DNA of 64,000 bases from the NCBI GenBank assembly GCA_017562135.1, contig QEYB01000713.1:124001-188000 (forward strand), written 5' to 3'. Every line of letters begins with the position of its first letter. The first letter of the stretch is position 1. Positions 1-12,800 of this stretch are shown piece by piece. Under the pieces are notes generated by a model. It worked only from the letters and a program-made list of their open reading frames with translations, was not told the origin of the DNA and searched no databases. Source of the stretch: Dipylidium caninum (Eukaryota; Platyhelminthes; Cestoda; Cyclophyllidea; Dipylidiidae). Position numbers and translations under genes: made by a program.

Positions 1-398
1 GTTAATCAAATAGCGCTCAACAGGGCGAAGATTTGGGCCGCTTGTCCGAGTATGAAGGAGCGAAGTTAGCGGTACAAGTTAAGTGAAATTATCCTTAGCT
101 GCTAATGCGATTCAATAAGGTAAGGCGAATAATTCTAAAGTATGGGTGGCGACATTCCTAGCCACATGTGCACGCGTTGCTGCTGGAGCTCCGCGAGTTA
201 GGAAACCTCTCCGAGCAACTTCGTGGGGTAATGGGCGATCCTTCACAAGAGGGCAAAAAGGGGGAATGAAGCACATCTAAACACTTCAGATGTGACCGAC
301 TAAACGGGCAGACCTTCATGGGTGGGAAAGGCATGTGAGGTTACCTGTCCAGCAGAAGGATGAATTCACATTGAAGACTGTCAAAAAATCGCTCCTAG
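1..398. other. Flank beyond the TRPM 3' end
   Basis: No open frame, repeat or recognised gene was seen. It is probably intergenic or 3' flank. Confidence 0.4.
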
Positions 399-404
399 TT
401 TAAT
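399..404 (-). terminator. Putative poly(A) signal for the TRPM gene
   Basis: ATTAAA on the minus strand lies about 70 bases past the TAG at 472. This is a normal variant poly(A) signal at a sensible distance. It supports the last exon ending there. Confidence 0.35.
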
Positions 405-471
405 GCTCTCTGTGGGTGAGGAGGGTGAAAGTTAAACTTTCAATTTGCTGGTAGATTAAAGTGGTGGACCG

Positions 472-829
472 CTACTGTCCGACTATGGAAGAAATCAGTA
501 ATGTTAAAAGTGAATCGCACGTACTGGACTCTTTTTCAGCAGCGTTCTTCAGAAGCCACATCACACTTCCCATTAGGATGGAATCCCCTTCCTCTTGTCG
601 ACCCAACTGCAAAAAGTTTCTCCGTGTGTCTGCCAAGGCTGCAGGCGTCGTCATCATTGTTTTCCCATGTTGATAATCGCTGAAATTCGTGATCATCTCC
701 TCCTGTCCCGCCAACATCTCGTCCTCCAGCGCGTGGAATTCGCTGCGCAGTTGTTGTTGTCGAAGGTGCACCTCGCCCAAACGGTACTGCATGGCGCCAA
801 TCCTATTCCAGAGAGTGACATTATGAACA
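472..829 (-). CDS. TRPM: TRPM last exon: C-terminal coiled coil and stop
   Basis: The acceptor is GGATTTGTGCAG, entering at phase 2 after exon 1449-1319. It encodes 118 residues to a TAG at 474-472. The first half ([31 protein letters not shown]) has heptad-like hydrophobic spacing, as expected of the TRPM tetramerising coiled coil. The tail ends without kinase or Nudix homology. A further splice into sequence left of 472 cannot be excluded. Confidence 0.75.
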
Positions 830-3800
830 CTGCACAAATCCTCAACAGTCAAGCGGGGGATGATTTTCTTCACATACAAAAGTAGTTTTGTTTGCTAGCC
901 GAAAGAGGCCTGTATCGGTCTGCTTCTTCTGGGAATAAGGGTAAAGTGAGGCCCAAGAAAACATTTTGACCAGACGGTTAGAGGGAAACGACCTTAACGT
1001 CATTGTTGAAGTGGAATGGGTGCAATAAGAAGTTTGTGTGTGAACAACATTGATGGGAGAGGAATAAATAAAGGGGGAGGAAGGACAAGATTTGTTCAAT
1101 GAACGTTCTATTCACAATAAAGTGACAAACTACGCTATGACATTAGAATGGGAGACTTGACAATAAAACCAGTTCCGGTGAACCACCACATCTGCCGCAT
1201 ATTTCGCATCAATTTCAACAGATCCCGTCGGTCACGAATGGGAGAACCACTAGCAGTTAGGTGGGATAACATTAATTAAGGCGTCGATCAGTCGCCAGTC
1301 GGTTCCTCGACAACTAACCTGGAACTGATGTTATCTAACTGCAACTCCGACTGTTTGCGCTCATTGCGTTGCTTCTCTCGCCAGTAGTCTTCCACACATT
1401 CCTCCTCAAAGTCGTGCAGCTTCTCCACCTCCTCCGGTTTCAGGAAGAGCTCTTTTAAAGGCAAAGAAATTCAAAAAATACTAATATCGTCCAAGAAAAG
1501 TAAGAAGACGTGTGCTTTTAGGCTCCCAAGACTTTCTATAAATTAAATTAAATCAAATGACGAATGGACCCTCCACCCCAAGTGTCAACTTGTTCTCCTT
1601 ACTTTATATAAATTCTCAAAGTCGAAGCCGTCAGGCTACTGAAGACCCACAGGAAGGCCATAAAATACGAGGAATACAGAAGAAATAAACAGATACATAC
1701 CCGAAAGGAGTTAAATTATCTCTGGTTATGTTTGCAAAATATGACAGCTAAGCCGTTAATGTCTAGTATAGATATAGAATCCAAAAACAGCCTCAGGTGA
1801 AGTAGATAAACGCCTCACCGAGGTACATGAGTGGATTAACGAGATCCCTACTATCTCAATCTAATAATTAGCGAAGCCAAGGTCAAGAAAACTGATCCTC
1901 CTTTGTGGAGAGACGCAACGAATGTAGCAATAAGTGGGAAGCTTTGTACTGTCTCAGGCACTAAAGTAGGATAGTCCACGAGACAGCACTCGGGTGTGGA
2001 AGATTTATAATGAAAAGATGAAATTGGGGTTGAAATTATCCCCTCCCCGTCGCCTTAACTTTATATGTTGTGTAAACAAATGTTCCCAAGAAGTATTATT
2101 GGAAGGCTCCGATGATTGGTAGCCTAAATTGCTAATTATAGAGTCTCATAAGCAGTCAAGTAAAAGAGTTAGAAGAGTAACAAAACCGAGAAGTGAAAAC
2201 TTACTGAGGCCATCCGAATGCTGACCCACTTGTGAAATAGCGGCACCAGGGGCAAAGATGTGGCCAATATCGAATGAATTTCCTCGGGATGACGATCTCA
2301 CGTTTGATGAGGAAGAAGATGAGGACGATGAAGACGAGCTGCTCGAAGATGAGGATCTATGACGATTCTTGTGACATCGCTTTCGCATATTTTGACGACA
2401 TCGACGACAACTTTTCGAGCACCGTAAACAACTGCGACAGTGATACCGGCTACGACAGCAACTATACACAGGAGATACATTAGAATGTGCCGAAACCTCT
2501 AAGAAAAGAATGTAGACTTTTTACCTACCGGTAAACAGACCGACAGGCGGCATAGATCCAGGAAATTATAATGAAGGGTGGAGGTAGTAGAGGCCGCGAT
2601 TCATATTCGATAATGATGGAGTAACGGAGGTACTTATAAATCAGTTCTGATTGTGCCAAGACCCGAGCATAAATGCTGTTGAAGACGGCGATAATTATAT
2701 TGAGCATAAGAACGATCGAATACAGTAGGTAGATGACGTCCGCTATGGGAACCATCTGGTAGAGAGGAGTCTCACTCAGGTTCACCTGCCAGTCTATTGC
2801 TACAGTATGTAAAAACGTATACCAATCAAGTTAGAGCACAATTTTGTGATTTGTTTCATCTCTTAAGTCTAATATTAATTCATTAATAATGTTATGAGCT
2901 CTCAGCTTGTCTATACTAATCAGAGTATATATAATGTTGCTACTGATATATAATCAGTACATGGTTTACAAAACTTACGGTCAATTTCAGGGGCATACAC
3001 TTCTCCGTAAAGCATGAAGTAGGGTTTCAGCATAATGTTTTTGATCCCTTCCACAGTGACATGGGTACGATTCATTACCATAATCCCCTCACGTATAGTT
3101 CCAAAGGCAACAAGGGGTAAGAAGAGGAGAATGAGCATGGGTATCAGCGCTTTCAACATCTTAACGATAACGTAGATGAGAGCACCGGAGAAGCGCCAAA
3201 TTAGCATCAACTCGAGAAACCGCATCAACCTGTGGAAAATGATACATCAATGCCAGATTTTCAATTAAAAAACTGTTCATATTGAGCAGAAGAAAAGAAA
3301 GGTGGACCTGAAAGAATGTCGCAATCAGTTTTGCTCAAATTTAAGAAGGGCTATTCCTTAATAAGCTTGTGTAATATGAAATAAATGTGAAGTCTTATGT
3401 AAATGTCAAATATAGCAGAAGTTTTAAGCCAAAAACACCGAACACGCATGAATTCTCCGTGGAAATATGGTTTTCTAGATGCATTAACTTATTGTTGTGG
3501 TGGAAGGAGAAGTTTTTGTGACATTGGCAGAGGGACAGCGAGAAAAGTCTACCAAACCGTGATGACCTCGTCCCTAACAGAGGCGAATGCAATTGCCCAT
3601 AGTGGCATTAAAACCAGCTTTGACAACAAAAATTGTAAGAAATTGCTGGATGAAGATGACAAAAAACTTTTCCTCTATTTACTTCGGAATTTAATAATGT
3701 GTATGAAGGGAAATACAGCAACCGTTCATCCAAAATCCAGAGAGTAACCACCCTCAGGAGTCTAAACGTTCCTGGAGTATTTCCAGCGAGTGATTGAGTG

Positions 3801-6800
3801 GGTGGGAAATCGAAATCACATACTGCCAAGCTTCACTAACTCAAAAGGTGGCAAGGTCTGCAAGTAGAGGGGAGAGACCTACCAGAAAGAGCAGCAACAA
3901 ACGAGGATGTTGCGTCCCCAGAGGAAAACCATGCGATTTCCGAGACCAACCATGCGTACAATCACTCCGAGGACGGAGAAGAAGCTGAGCACGAAGTCGT
4001 AAATATTCCAAAATGACGAGAGATGCACCCACATCTTCTGGCAATAGCTCACGCCCGGTGAAAGAGCCACCTGGTTGAAGGAAAAACTGGATGAAGCGAC
4101 CACGTGTGCGTATGTGTGGACAGAAGTACGTCTTCTGTGTTTTCGCGCAGATTAAACTCGAATAAACGTCCTCTGTGGGCAGGGGGACGAGGCAATTTAA
4201 GTCTACTGAAGGAGTGGCTTTGGGGACAAGTTTGACGCCAGAGATGATATTCGTGCCTGGCGACTAGCATAAAGTCCACAAGTATGTGCAATGAAAGCTA
4301 ATAATTGTAAATAAAAATCATAAAATGGTATAACTTGGCTGAAATTCAAAATAGGAGGCTATGAAACGAGGCGCCACCTTAGTCAATGCGTTTTAGACTG
4401 GCGTTATTTTGATCTCCCTTAGTAGGCTATGATTGCCCCTTCAAACACAAGTGTGTGTGTGTGTGCGTATTTAAATACGCGGAGCTTCCATTCCACACAC
4501 TGACAACTCCGATTATGCCAAAATTAGACGACAAAAAGTGCGACTCCCCAAGGAGATACGAAGGAAAATACTTCTAAAAGAAGAACAGGCCCTGAGAATG
4601 GCCGCAGAGCGAAGCGGTGCCGTGGGAGCGGGACGGAAGGGAAGCGCCACTCACCTCCCTAAACTTGTCGATGGCATAAGTGAGAATGTGAAGGTAGATG
4701 TATATCTCCAGCGCATTCAACGATTTGTACGGCACGCAGATGAGGCAGTAGCATATGTACATGAGCATGAAGATTAAGTAGAGTATCTGGCAGAGGAGAA
4801 ACAACACAGAGAGTAGTTTAAAATGTACTCCAACCAACCACAGACCCGAAGATACAATATTAACAGTATCTTAGGCTAATTTGACATGATGGATTCGCAC
4901 TGCTTTCAAATACTGACAGCTTTGACAAGGAAATAATAGAAGTGTTAAAAAATGGGAATGTAATAGCAGAAGGGAGGAGGGGGGAGGGTGGGAGGGGATG
5001 GTGAGAGGCAAATGGTTAAAGATACTCACCACATGAAGGTAGAATCTAGTTACTGGCGCTGAGAAAAACTCGTACACCTTTTTGCGCCAAGACAGTTGAT
5101 GATGCTGTGTCTCACTCGGCGTGTCGCCTGTACCAGCGTCCGTGGCACCAGGTCCACCAACGCCGCCGTTGGTGTAGCAAACAGATAAGGGCGGAACAGC
5201 AGGCCCGAGAGTGAGAAGAGGATTTTGCGATACAGGGTTAAGGCCAGTTGTCGGAAGTCCGCCTGTCTTCCGCATCCACGATGGTGGAGCGGAGACCTGC
5301 ACTCGTGTCTCGTAGGGTTGACTGTGTGCCCACGGAGGGATCTTGCCATTCAAACTAGGACACAACCAGAGTGGAACTAGTCACATCGCCTAATTCAGAG
5401 GAATGAAGTGTGAGGGAAGGGACAAGGAGAGCTCACGTTAAACTTTCTGGGACTGTCTTGCGATCCTCCACCTCCCCGCTGAGGGGTCGCGCACGACCAG
5501 GGGGTTGGGAAGTTCGTCGGTTTGTCGTCTGTGTCGAGCGGAGTAGACGTCGAAATCCCCTATGTTGTCGAATTACAACTTCCTTTGCTTCCATCGGCGC
5601 AGCTTCCACAACGTCAGTGGCTTGAGGGGCAGTTGTTAGAGCGGCGAGGTCATTCATGGATTTGGAGTTATGTCGCAGGGTTTCCACATGGTGGCGGCGG
5701 ACGTCTCGATGGTCTGAATGCACAATCTTCACCCGGAAATTCTCTCTATCCGTCGGCGCATCTTTGTGAGTGAATCCACTGTGTTGTGTCACACCATCTT
5801 CACCTTAATGGTAGTTTTGATCCAATTAAAATTACGAACTTTATTATCAAAACCCTTAACGAACGCAGTCGGAATGTCCTATTCCATTGCCATGGTTCCG
5901 TAATTCCATATACCCTGTAAATAGCCATTCTAACTATTTGAAAAGGAGGTGAATGCGAAGGGAGACGTCGGGAACATCAACTGTCTTCGAGGCGGAAAAC
6001 GCACTTAAAGGCTACATTACTGTTGATTCCCTAACGTGCAGCAGGAAATGTGAGACTTTATTTCATAGTCTAACGAAAGGCTCGGAGGAGTCCACCTCAA
6101 CGTCTGGGTGGCACTGCTAGGCGAAAACTGCGACGTCGCGAGCACTCGGCACGCAGGGGGGGGAGTCAAATGTGTGACCTTGAGCGCAAGTCTTCAGGCT
6201 ATTTGACCCGACTAGCAGAGCTAGGAGCCAAGTCTAACCGAGAGATGGGGAAAGTAGAGTTTCAAAGTGCCCAGATTGGAGGAACACCGCTCACCACGAT
6301 TCTCAGCACTCGTCGGACTTGAGGCCGCCTTGTTGAATTCCACCTCTGAAATGTTGACACCGTCCACCTGTATGGTTGGCAAGGACTTGACCTCGCTATT
6401 CCCACATTCCTCCTGTAAAAAAAAGGATGAAAAAATTAGCCTAATCAAACAAGTCGCACTTAGTAGGCCGTGGTGAATGAATATGCCACTTCAGTGTAAT
6501 TCTTACTTTCTGTCTTTTTCTCGACAGGACAATTAATAACTTGTCGGAACCAGTCTCTTTACAATTCTTCCTCACGTTTATTGCAATAAGGCGCACAAAT
6601 GGTACATGATGAGTATAAAGGCAAATGTTACAAGAAAAGGTCATATAACTGCTTAAAACCTTCAAAAAAATAAACCGTGGCGTCTCAATTCAATTGCCCG
6701 ACGGTTCCGCACCTCAGTGTTTGTGCCTAACGTTTGAAACCAACTTATTCTGGTCAAGAAGAACACAAGCACAATTTATCGGCCCTGTGTGATCTCCCAG

Positions 6801-9800
6801 TCGCCTGTTAGCTCACACTAAAGAGACAAATTTCGAAAAACCTCCTCTATACCCAATGAAAACTGGTGAGTGACTCGGTATGGGGTGCGGAATATGTCCA
6901 CCTTGCCCGTGTTTTGCTAAAGGCAGACTCGAAAGAATCCAAAACTGAATCGTGTCGCCGGAAAACAAAAAAGTTCGCAACAAAATTTCGTAAATTCACC
7001 AAGATAATGGAAGAAGAATATCGTACGATCTGCAATCTTTGCCTGCAATTGACCAAGCACCACTCTTAGGCTGTCGCAATGCAGTATAAGGGAGTGTTTT
7101 ACTTATTTTTGGCATTGGGACAGTTCTTTACAGCCCTTTTTTATTCATCTCCGAGACCAGTGGTATTAAAAATGCCTTTTTGCTACGACTTCGATCATCT
7201 TTAAGTGTGTGTAAGTAAAAACGATGGGAAGAGCAATTGAGAAAGAATTTAACTATCGAGATGCTCCCAAAGCATTTGGTCTGATTCTTTCCTCTGGTGA
7301 GTCTGCTCCTGCTCAAAGCCTATCGAAACCATGCAATAGAGGTCAAACGCCATATGGCCCCCTTCCAACCCACGATTACATTTTTCGACAGAAACCGTGA
7401 AAAGGCAAAACTGGCGCACTCGAATACATTCTTGGGAAGGCTGAATGTCACTGTTTGCTATCTAGGTGATCGTAGGAGGCGGAATTGAGTTAACACAGAG
7501 AGGCAGGAAGGTGCGGGAGGTGAAAATCGTCTCGTACTTCAACTCGCGGTAAGGTAAGGAAACTGTTGTCTGGTTCATGCGTCTAAGTAGTGACACATCG
7601 AGGAACCGGTTGAAGAAGAACTAAGATCCTATGAGGCGTCATTACCACACCCATATTTACAAAAGCTATAAAAATATTTTGGGGTTTATGCCAACTAGCA
7701 GGAAGAGTTGAGGGTCTCAAATCTGATGAGAAATGACCTGACAATGATAGATGACAGCTCACAGAGGAAGAAATCATTTCGCAGTTCCATAAGCCACGCA
7801 CGGTTTCCTCCCATTCAACGATTATACCATCGGGAGCATGAGGCTGGCAGTTTAGAGCTATTCTATTGCCAAAATTGCGATCAGCTTTATCGTCACTAAA
7901 GTTTTGTCGAAATTATATGACAAGGGTAGGCGATAATGCGCTCCCCGGGTACGTCGGTGGCTTCCTTTTAGCCGAATAGCTGGGGTAAAGCCCAAAAGTG
8001 CTATCGTCTTTCGAGGCGAGACTCACCACAAACACTGGAAGGGAATCGCAGACAGGTAGACAAAATTATTTTGTTGATATACTCCGAATTCCCCAAAACA
8101 ACTCACGCGCCACATGACTTTAGTATTAACCCAAAAATAGTATGGCCAGTTTCCAAAAAAAACTACATTAAATCACTTGAGGAGGGCGGAGTCTCCTCTG
8201 TGGTCGGGCAAACAACAACCAGTTGGGTAAGAAATGAAGCAGGCGGTAAAAAGAATGTCGTTGTACGCACCCCTGCTGGGCTACCATTTGCCTCGTCTGT
8301 TTCATTCACAATTGACACTTGAGTAGGCAAAATTGGAGTAGGCAACGTTGACGTAAATGATGGCACTGTGGAAAGGGGTCGAGTGAACAGCGGCACGGGG
8401 TAGCCCGCGCTCCCTTGGAAGACGGTGTCCGAGAGAGCACGGATGCGCGCACGCCGATCAACGCCACGTTCGGGGTGGAGGAAGTTGCCTGTCATCTTGC
8501 CACCCTCCAATGCAACAAAATTGTCTGCGTCCCCTGTTTCATTCGCCTTCAAAATAAGTTAAAATTAACGGTGCCAGTTGGAGGCAAGTTCAACTCACTG
8601 TCCACAAACAATACGGTTTTCATTTATTTATTCAAGAGACTAACAAATGCAATAGAGTAGAAAGTGTTTTATTTGCCTATTTCGGATTCTTAAAATTTGA
8701 GCCTCACTTTAATGGCACAAAAAGGCCTGATGAGAACAGCCTCAGCCATTCTGAGGGAGACTTTAAGGTTTACAACTAGACACAGACGCTGCTCCAAATT
8801 GTTTCATAGCTCTACTTTGAAGGTTACGATGGAAAACCCGCTGCAGAGGACCAAAGGTCCAACCTTAGGGTGGATAGAGGCAACAAAATGACCGTTTGAA
8901 GACGCAGAACAGAGCTGTTGTATTTAATAAGGAATCTTTGTCTCAATGGAAATGGTTAAAAGGAAGAATTAAAGACTCTGTGTTGTAATATCCTCATTTT
9001 TGCATAAAAGCGGGAAGAATTCCGACAGGTGAGTGGATGATATCGGTACAGAGGCGTGAGGAGGAAGAAATATATGTCGAATTAAATCGTTTGTAATTCA
9101 GTCATTCCATTATTAGACAACTGGCGACAGGCTTGGGAGCGTCTTCACCGCAATCCAGTCAAAGATGGCTCCGTGCTGATTAAATAAGACCAATGCAACC
9201 TCCCTTTCCCTTTCAGGAAGGTTTAGGTGTTTAAATTAACGTATGTTTTGTGTCGTTCACTGACGGATCGGCATTGACAGCCTTTAAACATCATGATAGA
9301 TGTCCGAAAACCGCTCGAACTGGGACTGATAAAAGCTGTGATGATATTTGATAAATACCAAATCGCCTAAGAGGTGGGGAGAGAAAAAAAGTCTAGTGAA
9401 AAACGTACCTTTGAGGTTTTTCGTCTTGGCGAGGGTTCAGAGACCGGTCGCAGAAGGGTAGGGGGGTCGGGGAGAGTCAAGAATTTCGTTACCTTGGCCC
9501 TCCCATCTTCCGTGTCCGTTGGACTAAAATCAGATGAACACGAAGTAATAGAGGAGGGGTGAGTTTGCCATGCCCCCGTTGCTAGGGAAGTGGTCCTTTT
9601 AAAAACTGATGACAAATTCCTGCTCGGCTCTTGTAAGAGTCAAGTCAGTGAGAGTGAAAGTGTAAACACCTCAAGACAATATGGGACAACACCTTCCAAT
9701 GTGCTCGGAAACTGCGAATCTCTGATGGCGAGACAAAAATTCCACTTAGCCACGAGGAGACGTGAAAATTACTTTTTTCAGGTGTGGAAACACCCAATTC

Positions 9801-12800
9801 GCGGAAGGGGAATACTGTCTGGCGAAACAAAATAAAGTCTCTCCGGTCCCAGGATTCGCATACAATGCCGCAATAGCCGCAGTAAAAAAAAGGACTTTTA
9901 TGATAAGCAGCCCTTGGTCCTACATTCACCAAAAGATGGTATTTCGAACTCCATGAATTCCAAAATTCTAGCACCATGGTGGTGTAAAAGTAAGATTATA
10001 GGAAGTGATATTTGGTGCCGTTCGTAAGTGGCCGAAGATGAAATTTCGCTCAAAGTGTACCAATACATCAAGGTAAATTTTGGGACTGAATCGCCTCAAG
10101 AAGGCCCAGGCAGCTCGAACGGACATTTTCCTTCATTTCTTCCACACGGTCCACTTAACTCGCTTGTCCCTCTCTACTGAAATTAATTCCGTGCTTGTGA
10201 AATGCAGTAATTAGACAGCGGCCATTCAAAATCTGTCGAGACGACTATAGAACCCGTGAGCTGCCTAGTCTGTCTATATTACACGGTCAGCAGAGGTCTC
10301 CACTCCGCTACGACGAACCGACGATGGTGTCAAATAGTTGACCGACCAGCAGGGCAGCGAGCGCAAGCAGAACTAGTAGCTAAGTGGCTTCGTGAAGTCC
10401 GGGAGCAGAAATGCGGCAAAGACAATAAACTGAGATGAAGAGAGTGGACGAACAGGAGGGTATTGTAATAAGAACACAGAAAAGTAGTTCAGTGGTAATG
10501 TTTTGTGGTTTAATAGCTACCCAAAAAAAGTTGTTTGAGACCGCAGTGACTGAATGTACAACTTTTTCCTAGGGCCAATTGCCATTTATTCATGGTCACC
10601 AAGGTTAAATTCAAAGCTTTAATGATATCATCTTCAAAGTCACCTTGGTGAAGACGAACTGCTGGATGAGGAGGAGGATGAAGATGACGATGAGGAAGAG
10701 GAGGAAGAAGAGGAAGAAGTATCCATCCCATCCAAGTGCTCCTCCCAAGTCTGAGGTTGTGCCGAAAGCTCTTCCCTCGTCTTAAACTCCAGAAACTTCG
10801 TTGAAGACGAAGCAAAACACATCACAATGAACGGATAGAAAGGGGGCATAGCAAAACCAAACAAAATGAGGGCGATTTTTTGCGGAGACAAAGCGGCCTT
10901 CTCGTAGCCCACCGTACCAGAGATCGGAGAGGATAGCTTGAGCGCAAGGGTGAGCAATGAAAGATTTAGACTCGCACATGTACGCCAATGAGAGGCAGGT
11001 ATTCCGTGAAAAGTTGCGCAATTCGTAGGTGAGCAGACGACGTGTCTGCGTGGAGTCGTGTCGGTGGCAGTGCTCCTGAAGTTCTACAGCCAGGTTTTCG
11101 AAGGCCCTTAAAATAGAATGAAGAACAATAAGTGAAGTTATAAGCTTGAGAATCCTACTGCTTTCTTAAATAGCGTTAACTAATTGATGCAGAGCTTCAC
11201 TAATTTACAAAGTACTCGTACTTTTTCCCATTACACTAAATGAGGAATTGCACTCCTCAAAAGAACAGGTTGTACTTGGCTTTTGTGAAAGGATATTATC
11301 GCATTGTCGCCCAAAGTAGTGGGGAACAAGTCAAATCTTACCTCAATAATCTCATGTGCCCCAAAACTTAAACTACTGGCTACAACTCAGGCTTAGAAGG
11401 GTTGAGTGCTGCCCCGCGAAGTCACTAGGGCAAATGGCCTGCGAAAACTTAGATCTGTGAGAAATCACAGCTAAAGTGGCATGTCGAAATGCCGCTAATC
11501 TTCGCCCACTATTCAAGTCTCACATTAGATCTTACTGTAAGTGGTGGAAGAGATTAAGGTGTAAATGATTTGAAAATGCTTGAAAGAGAAGCTTTTACGG
11601 ACACTAATACGGCAGTAGGGAGTTGTGTCGATTGTTTGATTTCGGGGCTAACCCAAAGCGATATTTGGATAAGAGTAAATGGTAGTAATGGTTAACCAGG
11701 GGAGGCAGTTAACACCATCTCCTAAAGTTTTTGTCAGAAGCTAATAAAAATACAGACTAATGTCGTGTTGAAATAAAGGCAGCAGTGGTAATGTATAGGA
11801 GAATGCTGCTCAATGATGCAAACCAGGTTGATTCAATAGACAGCGCGTCAAATTCATAAGTTAAGCCACGAAATAAACACATATGAGTAGCTCTTAGGGA
11901 GACAAAAGATACCCATCAATTAATAAAGGCGGACGGACAAGTAATAAACGGCCAAGGGAGGCAATTGTAATTTGCAGAATGGACAAATTTACAGGCCAAA
12001 TGCAAAGCAGATGGCAAGAGGAAGGCAGACTCACTCTTCCTGAGCGCGAATTACGTTAATAAGTTCTGTCTCAGACTCCACGTCCATGAATTTGCGCATC
12101 CCTCGGAGAATCCGAACAGAAAGTAGAGCCTTCAACAGGTGAAAGGAGAATGCAAGACATCTTTACTAACGAGGAATTAAGTAGAGAACGACGTTTATGC
12201 TCGAATAGAGGTGAGCCATCAGGTTGAGGAGGCTATCTCAAAACTATCTCGTGTATGCAAGCACGTCAAAATCTCTCAAAATCTCTTCCGCTACGAAGTT
12301 AACGTTCTACATACTACGGCCTCAGCCTATCCGGATTACCTTATACGCTTAAACAATATTAAAAAATCAAAATGAAACGTAAAATCAGAAAAAACGCAGA
12401 CAGAACAAAGAATGACCAAATCAAGTAGTGTAGGAATGAATAGACAAATAGTGCTGGGAACCCATTACCTTGGCGATAGCCTCTTCTCCCGACAGAACCA
12501 TGAATCGTGCAAGCGAGAAGCGGCACGCGAGGAGAGCCCATTGAAGCAGTTCGGTGTAGGGATAGCGGAAGCAGAGCACACTGTCATCTCCACATGCGCC
12601 CTCATCCTCCATCACGCCTACCCCACTTGCAAAAGAAGCAGAGGTGGACGAAGTGGTTGTGAAGACGGGGTTACCGGTCGTGACCCACTCCGCCGTCGCG
12701 TTGACCGTCCAGGCTGAACTAGACGCCGCTTCGCCTCCATGCTTGCCGTAAGAGCTTGCATTCGATCCCCCATATGCTGACAAGCGTTGTCGCGACCGGC

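Noticed and set aside
2298..2480. Alternative hydrophobic open frame over the TRPM Cys/Arg exon
   Set aside because: It does not fit the phase from the S6/TRP exon. The Cys/Arg frame does, and reaches a donor in phase with the KLHDFEEE exon.
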